Source: Kalaharituber pfeilii (Eukaryota > Ascomycota > Pezizomycetes > Pezizales > Pezizaceae). From it: a stretch of 64,000 bases of DNA. Location: assembly GCA_015179045.1 (NCBI GenBank), contig WHUZ01000025.1, positions 248,001-312,000 of the forward strand, given 5' to 3'. The translations under genes and the position numbers were made by a program. The notes below the pieces were generated by a model. It did not search any database, had not been told where the DNA came from, and saw nothing but the letters and a program-made list of their open reading frames with translations. This document shows, piece after piece, positions 1 through 9,944 of the stretch (position 1 is its first letter; every line of letters starts with the position of its first letter).

Positions 1-10
1 GCACACACTA

Positions 11-53
11 CTGTCGCTTACCTAATGGTGACCGACCACCCATAAGTGACCGA
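11..53 (+). repeat. Left terminal inverted repeat of the pogo element
   Basis: About 43 bases match the reverse complement of 2585-2627 with one visible mismatch (A/G around base 35 of the repeat). The outermost bases are CTGTCGC and the adjacent host dinucleotide is TA. Confidence 0.9.
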
Positions 54-204
54 TTAAAATATCCCTGTCAATCACCTCCCCCCGCTTCATTTTTGCATAT
101 TATCTCACCACCCATGCATTGTTTATAGTACCTGAATATACCATTTTAATCTGCATCCACTACACTATCAAGCCACTATACCCTAGTGCCTATCCTAGCT
201 CATT

Positions 205-2069
205 ATGCCTGCATATACTGAGGAGGAAATGCAACGTGCGGTTGATTTCGCTAAACGGCACCCCTCCATTCCAAAGGCACGCATAGCAGCCGAATATGGA
301 GTGAATGAAGTTACACTACGGCGCAGAGTGAAGGGCGAACGCAAGGCACACAAATTTGCTTATCGGCATCAGCAGCTTTTTACTCCAGGAGAAGAATCAG
401 CACTCAAAGAACACTGCCTTGAAATGGCCGATCGCGGTTTCCCACTATCCCACGCTTTGTTTGAGCAAATGGCACAAGATATTCTAATTTCTCGTGCTCA
501 GAAGCATAGTACTACTGAGAAACAATGTACTGGTAGTATATGGGAGATCAGGAAGGCTCATAAGGATGCAGTAGCTAAGGGATTAGCACCTGCTATTGGG
601 AAGCACTGGGTATCACGGTTTCTTAAACGCCATCCGGAACTTGACAAAAAGTTCGTCCAATACCACGAGCGTACACGGCGAAAAGCAGGTGCATCTAAAG
701 AACTCCAAGCGCACTTCTAGCAAATCTTATTCGGCGGTACAATGTCACTGAACCGAACATATGGAATTGCGACGAAAAAGGCATTATTATTGGAGATGAT
801 AAGATCAAGAAAAAATACATTGTTCGCGCAGGGACCAAAGCTGCAGAAGCACTAACTGAGGGGTCTAGAGAGTTTGTTACTGTTTTGGAGACAGCAGGGG
901 CGCATATACCACCATATGTCGTATACAAGGGCAAAGTTCATGTCGAAGCATCATATGGAGAAGGGGGGGTACATAGCGCTGATGCGACATTTGGTATGTC
1001 ACCAAATGGATATATGGATGATGATTTAGGCTTCGAGTACATCTCTACACACTTTGAGCGCCATACCAGGCCAGCATATGATAAATCTCTGAAGAAGCGC
1101 CCTACCCGAATTCTTATTGTTGATGGGCATAGCTCTCATGTCTATTGGCGGACGGTTGAATTTGCTCTCAATCATGATATCCAGATGATATGCCTCCCAC
1201 CCCATAGCACTCACTTTATGCAACCTCTTGACGTGGGATGCTTTGGCTTGCTTCAGAGAGCCTATCGGCGCAATCTACAGTACTGGCTACGTCATCATAC
1301 CTTCGAAGTACTGAAACGACCGGCGTTTTGGGAAATTTTGTACGAGGCTCGCAAGGAAGTATATACCATAGATATCATCAAGAAAGCATGGAATAAATCT
1401 GGATGCTGGCCAGTCAATATTGACAATGCGCGAGGAGTACCAGCTACAGTGGGTAATGGGCCTGAGACATCAAGGACGAAAAAGGTTAAATTTGCGCCTA
1501 CAACCAATCAGCTTCAAGATACCATGATCCCTGCATTTCCTCCCGCCTCGAAGCTTCCCCCTACCAATACTATACTATCACCACCGACGAAGCTGCGTAA
1601 TCTTGCTCGCCAAATCGACCAATTCGCATTAACTCCTCAACGTAGTGAAACAATACGAGAATTCATTGATCTTACTATGCAGCAAGTTACATACTTCCAT
1701 GAGATTCGCCCACGAGGGGAAAAATTTATGCAGCTCAGAAGTGGAAAAGAAATCAACAAGGCACCAAGCAAACGTCGAGTAGGTCAAGGGCGCGTTTTAA
1801 CACGCAAGGAGGTTGAGGAGGGCCAGAAGAAGTTGATTAAAAAAAAGGAGGATGAAGCTGCTGCTGCTGTATTAAAGGCTGCTAAGGCAGCAGAGAAAAA
1901 GGTCCGGGATGCAGAAAAGGCAGCTCGAGAAGCTGAATGGAAGCAGGCGCGAGATGCAGCACTCGCGGCAGGACTCCCTATCCCAAAAAAGCCCCGTGCA
2001 TCTCGCAAAAAAAAGGCTCCAGCTACTGATCCAATGGAGGGGTCCTCAAAAGCGGGGGAGGGGGGTTAA
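205..2069 (+). pseudogene. pogo-family transposase (CENP-B-type HTH plus DDE_1), frame broken near 715
   Basis: The first part (205-720, 171 codons) begins MPAYTEEEMQRAV and holds a psq-like HTH followed by a CENP-B/Tc5-type DNA-binding region (KHWVSRFLKRHPEL). A TAG follows at 718-720. The transposase continues in another frame from about 711. There the usual catalytic block appears: first Asp in NCDEKG (about 760-780), second Asp in LIVDGHSSH (about 1120), and third Asp in MQPLDVG (about 1220). This is the DDD arrangement typical of pogo elements. The C-terminal tail is Lys/Ala-rich and probably coiled. The two halves are offset around LQAHF/ANLIRRYN, so a small indel near 710-720 is the simplest reading. 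A 47-base GT-AG intron (671-719) is a formal alternative that would keep the frame open. The product would act in the nucleus on its own TIRs. Confidence 0.8.
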
Positions 2070-2584
2070 CAGAGAATGCAGAAGGTAAGAATGCTATAGC
2101 TGTTACAAAGAATAGTGCTAATGTCACCCAAGGCCCCCTGTAGAGGAAATATCAATTGAGGAGGATTGGGAGGACGAGGACGATGAAATATTTGTACAAC
2201 ATCTTCGGCAGCTGGAAATATATAATTATATGGAAGTACGTATCTATGCAAAATCTTCATTATGTCTATAAGCTCACTAATGTATAGGATTAATTGAGTA
2301 GTAAGATGTTTTTATGCCATCTGAGAATTATATACAGCATTGACTGTATTGATTTATGGAGAATTCGAATTTTGAGGGGGTAGATATTGAGGAGGGTTGT
2401 CTTTCTATACTATTTTGGTCTAATTTTTGGATATTTCATGAGATCTTGTATTTTTTATTTTTTCCTATATCACATCTGATAGCGCAGCGCTTGTTGTATT
2501 GAGTATGACTTCGCCTATATTTTTGCCGTTTTGTTGGCGTTGGTAATAGTAATGAATTTGAAGGTGGATGCAGGGATTCCCAAT

Positions 2585-2627
2585 TCGGTCACCTATGGGT
2601 GGTCGGTCACCATTAGGTAAGCGACAG
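2585..2627 (-). repeat. Right terminal inverted repeat of the pogo element
   Basis: This is the inverted partner of 11-53. It ends GCGACAG directly before the TA target duplication at 2628-2629. Confidence 0.9.
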
Positions 2628-2800
2628 TACCCTAACATTAGCGACACCCCCGGTAGACCCGATGCTGCTGGAGCTAGCTTAGCAGAAGTACTACGGGACT
2701 CTCTACCTGCATCGCTCTTTGAGAATCTGTGGAAAAGTATGCCAGATCGGGTCGCTGCTGTAATAGATGCAAAGGGATGGTATACTATATCACCAGTTTT
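2628..2800 (+). mobile_element. Tc1/mariner transposase relic, C-terminal piece (block L, copy A)
   Basis: Translation gives LPASLFENLWKSMPDRVAA followed by VIDAKGW, which fits the C-terminal end of Tc1-type transposases (ENLW...SMPxRVxAVIxAKG). The rest of this relic lies at the end of block R in the other two units. Here it was split by the pogo insertion, and the 5' part must lie left of the window. Confidence 0.6.
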
Positions 2801-3765
2801 CATTTCATGTCAATCGGGTACTTCGTTGTTGAGGAATTTAAATTTTTGCAGGCATTTGAAGCGGGCGCTCAGACCTGTTTCACCAAGACTTTTGCGACGG
2901 CTTAGCGACAACTGTGGCCATGGTAGGATGCAATGCATAAGCCAAGGGATCTGCATGGTACAGTAGGCTAATCAAGTACTAACTCTATCTATTAACATCC
3001 ATAAACCACCACAGCATATGGCACCTTTACCTCACATGCAATGAGAGGAGAGCTCTACACTTTTAACACACTTCGGAAAACACTAACGACAGAGAGACAG
3101 GTTTTTCTCCTCATTAAACCGCAACGCACCAATTAACAGCTGGGAGATGCAGGCACCAGCAAGCTGAACAATCAATACAGCAAAACGTCGTGAGCGAACT
3201 TGGATTATGTAACTACGACCAACACCTATATGTACTGTACGAGTGCAGGTATTTATATCCAAGAAATGTATCAAGTTGGATGGTGAGCGATGTCGTAAGT
3301 CTAAAATCCCTAGTCGCGGCACTTCCGAAAGAGGCAATGCTCCTTCCGGACCACTGCCAAGCATTCACCATGTTTCATCTATGCGGGAGGGGCGAACCTC
3401 TACCTGTCACATACACAATTACTCAATCCGTGCATACTTAACCATTCGATATCCTCTACCATTAACAGAACATAAAAACATTCGAAAAAATAAAAAACTT
3501 TCCTCTGCTAAATAAGTACGTTATACACACAACTCACAAAACACAAACTTAAAATATAAATGATGTAAGAAGAAAAACCCGTCCCCGGTAAAACATACAT
3601 ACAGGTAGAATATTTCCTCCCAAGACCAGGAAAACCCTTCACTTGAAAGAAACACCATGAAGTGAAAAAAAAAAAAGGAAACCCATCAGAAAAGAATCAA
3701 AAACAAAAACAAAACATCACTCATGTCTCTACTGCAATATCACCATCTCCCATACTCACACCCCC
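2801..3765. other. 3' flank of the truncated Gln-rich gene copy; no gene seen
   Basis: This stretch is conserved in all three L blocks (compare about 17,440-18,350 and 31,560-32,566). Small open frames on both strands are not preserved consistently among the copies, so I call no gene. An A run lies at 3665-3676 and an AT-rich UTR-like stretch at 3450-3720. Confidence 0.6.
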
Positions 3766-4295
3766 TCAATACCTCCTCTCTCCACTCATCCCACCCATCC
3801 CGCCCATTCCTCCCCCGTCCCCAAGTCCCGCGGCCGCATACCAGCCCGCCACTCCTCCCATTCCTCCTTGCTGCTGCTGTTGTGCCTGCTGTTGCGCCTG
3901 CTGCTGAGCTTGTGCCTGTGCCTGCGCTTGTGCCTGCTGCTGCAACTGCAACTGCAACTGCAACTGCCCCGCCTGCGCCGCCGCTGCCGCAGCCACCGCT
4001 GCCGCCTGTGTCCCTCCCATTGGTGCAAACGCCTGCTGCGCCGTTGTCGGATACCGACCACCACCAGCCCCCATTGTTGGACTCATCAATAAACTATGTG
4101 TGGTGCTTGTGGTGTTCTGCACGCCCCGTGCCTATATAAAATGTTAGTCCCAAAGAATCGTACATGGGGGCAAAATCATAAAGATACAGCTCTCAGACTC
4201 CCAATCAAACTTAAACTCGGCGACTGCTGTTGTATCATTGGGTGGTAAATCTGATGCTGCTGCAATGGCTGCTGATGCGGTGGTGGAATCGGCGC

Positions 4296-4337
<42 letters not shown>

Positions 4338-6441
4338 ATGCAACTGCTGTTGCTGCGAAACCTGCATCTGCTGCTGCGGAATCGGCGGCATCGGCGGCAT
4401 CGGCGGCATCGGCGGCATCTGCACCACCGACGGCCCCATAAACGCCCACGCCGTGTCCTTCCCCGACCCCACATTCGCCCCACTCGGCACCCACATCTGT
4501 TGACTCTGAGTCTCCACTGTATCACTCCACCTCACCTGCTGCTGCTGCCCTCCCCCTCTCTCCGCCTTAATATTCCCCTGCGACCCATGCCTCGACCCCG
4601 TCCCACTCACCACCGATGAGCTACTGCTCCCCGGCTCCTTCCTCAGCGCCGTCACCAGCCCATTCAGCCTCCTCACAACATCCATACTCTCCTCCAATGC
4701 ATCCGCCAGCGCCGCATTCTGGTCCTCTGTCAGCCTCTTCAGCGCCCCCGGCAGCACCTGTGCCAACCCAGTACTGATCGCCGCCGCCGTCACAGTCGGA
4801 GCCGTCACCCCATTCTTCCGATGATGCTCCTGCACAACCTGCAACGAGCAAGTCGCTTCACACACGCGAATCTGCGCCTGCGATTGCAGGTCCAGCGACA
4901 CCTTGATCAGCCCAACGACATCCGACAACGTCTGCACCGAGTCCCCAATCACATTGATAATCTCGACCGGCACCGAAATCCCCTCTGTATCCACATGCTT
5001 CGTGATCGTAATCTTGTTGGTCCCAATGTCGTCAAAAAACCTCCTAAACAGCTGACTCTGCAACGTCGATGGCAGGAGCTTGAAAATAACCTCGTACGCC
5101 TCGCGGATGACTTCCTCGAACTTGAATTTGAGACCCTTGATGAAATCCCTGATGACATGTTCAACCGCGTCAGCATGGTCATTGGCACGCTTGACTTGCT
5201 CCACCCGCGCAGCCAATCCCCTATCCTGCTCATCCACATGGAACCTCCGTTCCGCCTCCGTCGCAGGTGCATGGTTTCCTTGCATAAGGAGGGGTGAGAC
5301 CGAGACTTGTAGATATCGCTGATTCCGCTCCGACACCAATCCCTGCAGTACATGCTCATGCTCTTCCATCGACACATGCAACTTATTCAGCAAATCTACC
5401 GCCTCCAACAGAAGATAATAATGCATCGCCGTGCCGCTCGGCTGCGACTTTGACGCCGCGTCCGCAGCCGCAGCCGCAGTGTTCACCAGCCATATCTTGA
5501 CCTCCTCGTACCACCTACCAACCAGAACCTCCAATTGACCCTTGACATCCTTATATGCAATCTCGACATAATCATTCTCAAAAACTTGGTAAAGTTGAGT
5601 CTCGAATTCGATCTGCCTCTGCGCTTCCTCCTGCTGGAACGTCTTGTCGAGTAGATCGGCCTCGTACGAGCCGCGATTGTAGTATACACCGATCTGCGCA
5701 GCGCGTTTCTGCTGTCGAGCACCTTTTTCAGATTCATAATTTGCCTTGATCTGATTCGTCTTCGCCTCAAGTCGCCTTCGTGCATCGGCAGGGTAAGTAT
5801 CAAGCGAGGGAGAATGTGTAGCCGTCTCCAGCGCTTGATAGGCCAACTGCAAAAACTGTGGAATCTCTGGCCCACCATCCCGGTCCATCTAGATCTTTCA
5901 TGAAATTCGTAATAACAGAAGACAGCGCCTTGGTATTGATCGGTCGGATGTTCTTCTTTTTCTTGCCAAGATAAAACGGTGTGGCACCAGGCTGTCCAAT
6001 CTGACCGGCGTCTGAAATAGGGCCATGCCGCTCAGAATCTGCAACAGTGGAGGCATCATCGTCATCAAGCCTCTTTCTCGCACTTGGGTCAAGTCTGATT
6101 GCTGGAACACTAGGGATTGGTCTCGGCATTTGGAGCTCTAGATCCACCTTGGGAGCCTTTGCAACCTGGACGTATGTTGGTGTTGGAGACGGGGACCCCT
6201 GTGGTGGCTCGGGTGCTTCCGGTGGGGTTGTATCATTGTCTCTGCGAATTTGAGTGTTGTCGAGATCAAAACTGACCTGATGATGATGCGAATGGTGATG
6301 AGAAGGATGATGATGGTGGTGAAGTGTTTGTAATGGAGGACTGCTACTCGCACGCTCCTTTCCTTTATTCGCAGCAGTAATGAATAGTTCCAAACTCGCC
6401 GGTGGTGTGGTAGACCCGTCATCAATGCGGACAATTCTCGG
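3766..6441 (-). pseudogene. 5'-truncated, frameshifted copy of the Gln/Pro-rich gene (copy A)
   Basis: The C-terminal third of the gene at 32567-39369 is present. The last exon is 4131-3766 and a 56-base intron occupies 4132-4187. The reading frame then continues upstream to about 5888. There a 10-base insertion relative to the intact copy (around 5887-5897, creating agatct) shifts the frame. The remaining upstream part (about 5898-6441) is open only in the other frame. The copy ends at 6441 inside the codons for RIVRIDDGS, where block R begins, so it lacks the promoter and roughly the first 1,380 residues. Triplet repeats differ in length from copy C: four PPM units against one, a longer Ala run, and one extra Gln. 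It is best read as a duplication-born pseudogene. Confidence 0.88.
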
Positions 6442-6445
6442 AAGA
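6441..6445. other. Duplication junction J1 (block L joined to block R)
   Basis: Homology to copy C of block L ends at 6441. Homology to the start of block R, copy B (21199, aaacatatcg) begins at 6445. Three bases (aag) lie between. This is a novel joint cutting through the Gln-rich gene, and it marks one end of a tandem duplication unit. Confidence 0.85.
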
Positions 6446-7774
6446 AACATATCGTTTGTTGCTGTCTGGGTAGCTGGTAGAGTTATTGGAACAAGGAGCT
6501 TTTTTTCGGGTTCATTTCCCAATTAGGAGAAATGCCAAGATCCTGACCTCAGCATACACATCCCAACCTGTACTACTACTTTGCATGTATCTCGTACCAT
6601 TTCGTGATCAAAATCCAATTATATTCAAATACCTCTATCATATATCTCTCTAAAATTTTTACATAATCTTACCATCTTTCCATCTTACCATCTCTTCATG
6701 TAACCTACCCAGATATGTTCTTCATTCTAACCTACTACATACTCATTACACCATCGAGTTATACTTCCGTGACCTAGTATGACGCAGGTATCTAACTTCC
6801 CCAAAATGGAACTTGCGGAACTGCCTGGAGAGTTGAAAGCGAGGTTCCGATGGAGGATTTTGAGATAGCTGGGACGGGGATTTGGCGGTACTACATCTAG
6901 AAAAAAGTGGACCGCGATGCGAGGTGAAAATGCAAAAAAGGGAGTACGGGTAGTTAGATGGCAAAAAAAACGCGGTAAGAAAGAGTATTAGTTTTGCATT
7001 GAAGAGATTGTGATTTTGTCTGGATGTGGGTCTGGATGTGGCGGGGTAAAGATGTATCAGTGAAGTACAGTATATGACATGGAGTGTAGCTATATGTTGA
7101 GAATTTCTTAAGAAAAAAAAATATTAATAGTAAATGGTCGGACCTCCTGAGGATACTTGTCTGTGTGATATTAGAGATAACAAAGAAATGCGCAGAAATG
7201 GCAAAGGGAGTGCTCCGGTTCTTATTTGGGATTGGAGTGTTTATGGGCCCGGGGAGATGCGGGGTAAGATATATTCTGGTCTCCAGTGTCAGAGATTGAA
7301 CCTGGGGAAGCGGGAGGGGGGGGGGAGGGAATTCGATTCTAAATACCGCTTGCTATAGTTACTTGTAGTCGGGTTGCAGGTTGCTTGTGGTGTTCACCAT
7401 GCGGAGGTCAGTTCGATTTTCTTGGCATAGCTCCGGAGCACTTTGAATCCTCATGGGAGTTCCGAGCAGCGACATAGCATATGCTAGTTACCGTATGATA
7501 GATAGATTGGTGACGTCAGCATGGGAACCATCACGGGCTTTCTAAGTATAGGGTCTGGTTTTTTTATGGAACGAACCAACCTTTTTTTTTTCAAAAGAAA
7601 TTTTTTTTTTTTTTTTCATAAGTAGTAACATGTATATACCGTAACCTCAGATAGCTAGCTTTTTTTCTCGCAACAAAAAAAAAAAAAGAACGTAGCAAAT
7701 CGCATACCGTACATATCCCGTTGTTTCTCAGACTCCGAGTTGGCATGATGGTATCTTGTCTAAATTTTGCATAT
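6445..7774. other. Intergenic start of block R, copy A; no gene supported
   Basis: No conserved coding region is seen. Small frames at 6746-6964 (-) and 7134-7358 (+) are altered in copy B. T and A homopolymers occur at 7583-7620 and 7673-7687. Confidence 0.6.
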
Positions 7775-8355
7775 GTTTATTGTGAAAAACCACGTGATGT
7801 TGGTAATAGCTTAAGTTTGTCGTTGTGAAAACCACATGATGTTGGTAAGTAATAGCTAAGTTTGTCATTATGAAAAACCACGTGATGTTGGTAAGTAATA
7901 GCTAAGTTTGTCATTGTGAAAACCACGTGATGTTGGTAAGTAATAGCTAAGTTGTCGTTGTGAAAACTACGTGATGGTGGCAATAGCCATGTTGTCATTG
8001 AAAACCACGTGATGTTGGTAATAGCTAAGTTGTCGTTGTGAAAACCACGTGATGTAGGTAATAGCCATGTTGTCGTTGTGAAAACCACGTGATGTTGGTA
8101 AGTAATAGCTAAGTTTGTCATTGTGAAAAACCACGTGATGTTAGTAATAGCCATGTTGTCGTTGTGAAAACCACGTGGCGTTGGTAATTGCTAAGTTTGT
8201 CATGGTGAAAACCATGTGATGTAGGTAATAGCTAAGTTTGCCATTGTGATAAACCACGTGATGTTGGTAATAGCTAAGTTTGTCATTGTGAAAACTACGT
8301 GATGTTAGTAATAGCCATGTTGTCGTTGTGAAAACCACGTGACGTTGGTAATACC
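7775..8355. repeat. CACGTG minisatellite, about 14 units (copy A)
   Basis: A tandem array of about 38-44-bp units reads roughly ttgtgaaaaccacgtgatg plus ttggtaatagctaagttgtc. Most units carry the palindrome CACGTG. Read on the other strand the core is ATCACGTG, which fits the RTCACRTG consensus of the Cbf1/CDEI class of bHLH sites. A few units are mutated (CACATG, TACGTG, CATGTG). The array lies about 1.6 kb beyond the 3' end of NLR-A. Copy B has only about 6 units. Confidence 0.9.
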
Positions 8356-9944
8356 GGTAGCTTACGGTAAGTCGTTAAGATGGTGTGAGGAAAAGGGTAG
8401 CGTTGATTGGCTTTTTTTTTTTTTTGTTTCTAATATCATACGGGGGAGGAGATCAATGGATGCAGAGATTAAAATAAAATAGATAACGCTGAACCCATCA
8501 CTCTGCACATCTCATCCTCCCCGTTACCACTCCTCTCCATCATGCTTCCAAGTCATCCGACCAGTCTCCGTCACACGTCTCACACGTCTCACCACCTAAA
8601 TAATAAACGGAATCATTCAAATATCCACTTATTCAACTTGGACAAAATAAACGCCAAAAAAAGTAATCGTACATTACCTCAGAATCTCGGTACAGACGAG
8701 CACGTGCCTCCCACTTTACGTTGCCTGCGGCGTGCTTAGTCAGATTCCGAACTCAGAGCTCATTTCCGGGGAATTTGCGGCAGCGTCTCCTCTCACACAC
8801 ACCACTACAGAATACTTTCTCCAATAACGCAGTCAAGCAAGCTTCGGACCAAAGTTTATTACAAATAATCCAGTGTTTATACTGTACTTATCCTCAGACC
8901 ATGTCCGATAAAAGTTAATTCCACAAGTCTAAGCTAAATTGGAGTTAGATTATACTACCACAAACCGATGCGAGCGACTATCAAATTCCCGAATGTGGTA
9001 GTAGCTAATCATACAAGGATAGTTTGTAAGTCATCTCTCCTGAACTTCCAACGGCGGGCTTTTAATTTATCGGCAATAGATTTTTTGGTACCGATCAGAT
9101 AATTAAAAATAATAGAATCGCAAAAATACTAGGTGAAGTTGTTGTTGCACAACTTGGATCGCGGCAAACGTAGCAAGAAAATATCCAGAGAGGCTAAAAT
9201 GCTAAAGTATATGTCGGAAAATTAAAAACGAGTTGTCTGGTTCCGATTCCCAGTTGAGTTATTTCGCTTACAACTGAAGTTCTAACTTTCATATTATCGT
9301 CGCTAGAACCGGAGCATTGGTTAGATTATCTATTATTCCATCTTTCTTAAATAATAATTAGATGGACTATAACCCTCTTCCGCAGCTCGAATTCGAATTG
9401 GTGCTCTGTTTCTATAAGTTGTTACCTCCATCCCACCGCCTATTCCACCGCTGCAAGAAAACAAGAATTTTTATAGTTCCTAGAGAACCTTCGCCAATGC
9501 GACAAGCTGCCTAGAAGTTCTTCCCGGTGTGCACCAATTGATAGTAGCGGTGCTGCCTTAAGACCTCCACCCGTGATCTGTACTCAACTTTGCATTATGT
9601 ATACAAGCTACCTAAAAAATTTCGACTGGAAAAACGGTTCCCCCAAACCGCTTCAACGAGAACCACACTCGATCCAATGATGATGCTACTGAGCTATAAA
9701 AGAGAAATAAACTTTGACTTTGAGTGACAACGATTCACACACACACACACACACAGACAGACACATACAAAAAAAAAAAAAAAAAAAAAAAAACTCCTAT
9801 CTCGAAGCACATACATAAGCCCAACAAAAAAAGCTACCATCACCTGTCTATCAATAGAGATAAAACACAGTATATAATAGAATGCTTGATATTATTTCAT
9901 ATAGCAAAGCAATAAAACAGCAAAGGGATGGAGACTAGCATCAG
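8356..9944. other. Spacer between minisatellite and NLR-A; no gene seen
   Basis: The spacer is collinear with 22806-24395. It contains a CA repeat and a long A run at about 9736-9793. I see no protein-coding signal preserved in both copies. Confidence 0.65.

Larger units (their letters stand above)
11..2627 (+). mobile_element. pogo/Fot1-type DNA transposon, full length with TIRs and TA target duplication
   Basis: The element is bounded by terminal inverted repeats of about 43 bp that start CTGTCGCTTACC. TA dinucleotides flank it at 9-10 and 2628-2629, as expected for the Tc1/mariner-pogo superfamily. One transposase-type coding region fills 205-2069. The rest (2070-2584) is a non-coding AT-rich tail. 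The empty target site can be seen in the two other copies of the host sequence, at 17072-17073 and 31384-31385, where the same cagTAccctaa context is uninterrupted. The left flank (gcacacac) resembles the sequence left of the empty site (gcacacag). The element therefore landed inside an older Tc1/mariner relic after or during the segmental duplication. It may still be mobilisable in trans, but its own transposase frame appears broken. Confidence 0.9.
2628..6441. repeat. Duplicated block L, copy A
   Basis: This block matches 31384-35208 closely along its whole length and matches 17072-18442 over its first 1.4 kb. It starts at the Tc1 relic (taccctaac) and runs through the 3' flank into a 5'-truncated copy of the Gln-rich gene. 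Identity to copy C stops after attctcgg at 6441, where the sequence switches to block R. Confidence 0.9.

Noticed and set aside
3083..3364. Conserved small minus-strand frame in the L blocks (also 17666-17971 and 31859-32182)
   Set aside because: The C-terminal end is frame-changed in copy C and there is no family resemblance. Conservation is explained by the recent duplication.
4230..4619. Plus-strand open frames over the Gln-rich coding regions (also 33019-34074 and 34814-35887)
   Set aside because: They are low-complexity Leu/Arg/His or Ser/Pro translations opposite CAG/CCG-rich codons. The minus strand carries consistent introns and homology between copies.
7777..8338. Minus-strand frames with repeated LPTSRGFHNDN-like text
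   Set aside because: They are translations of the CACGTG minisatellite. Frames and lengths differ between copies.
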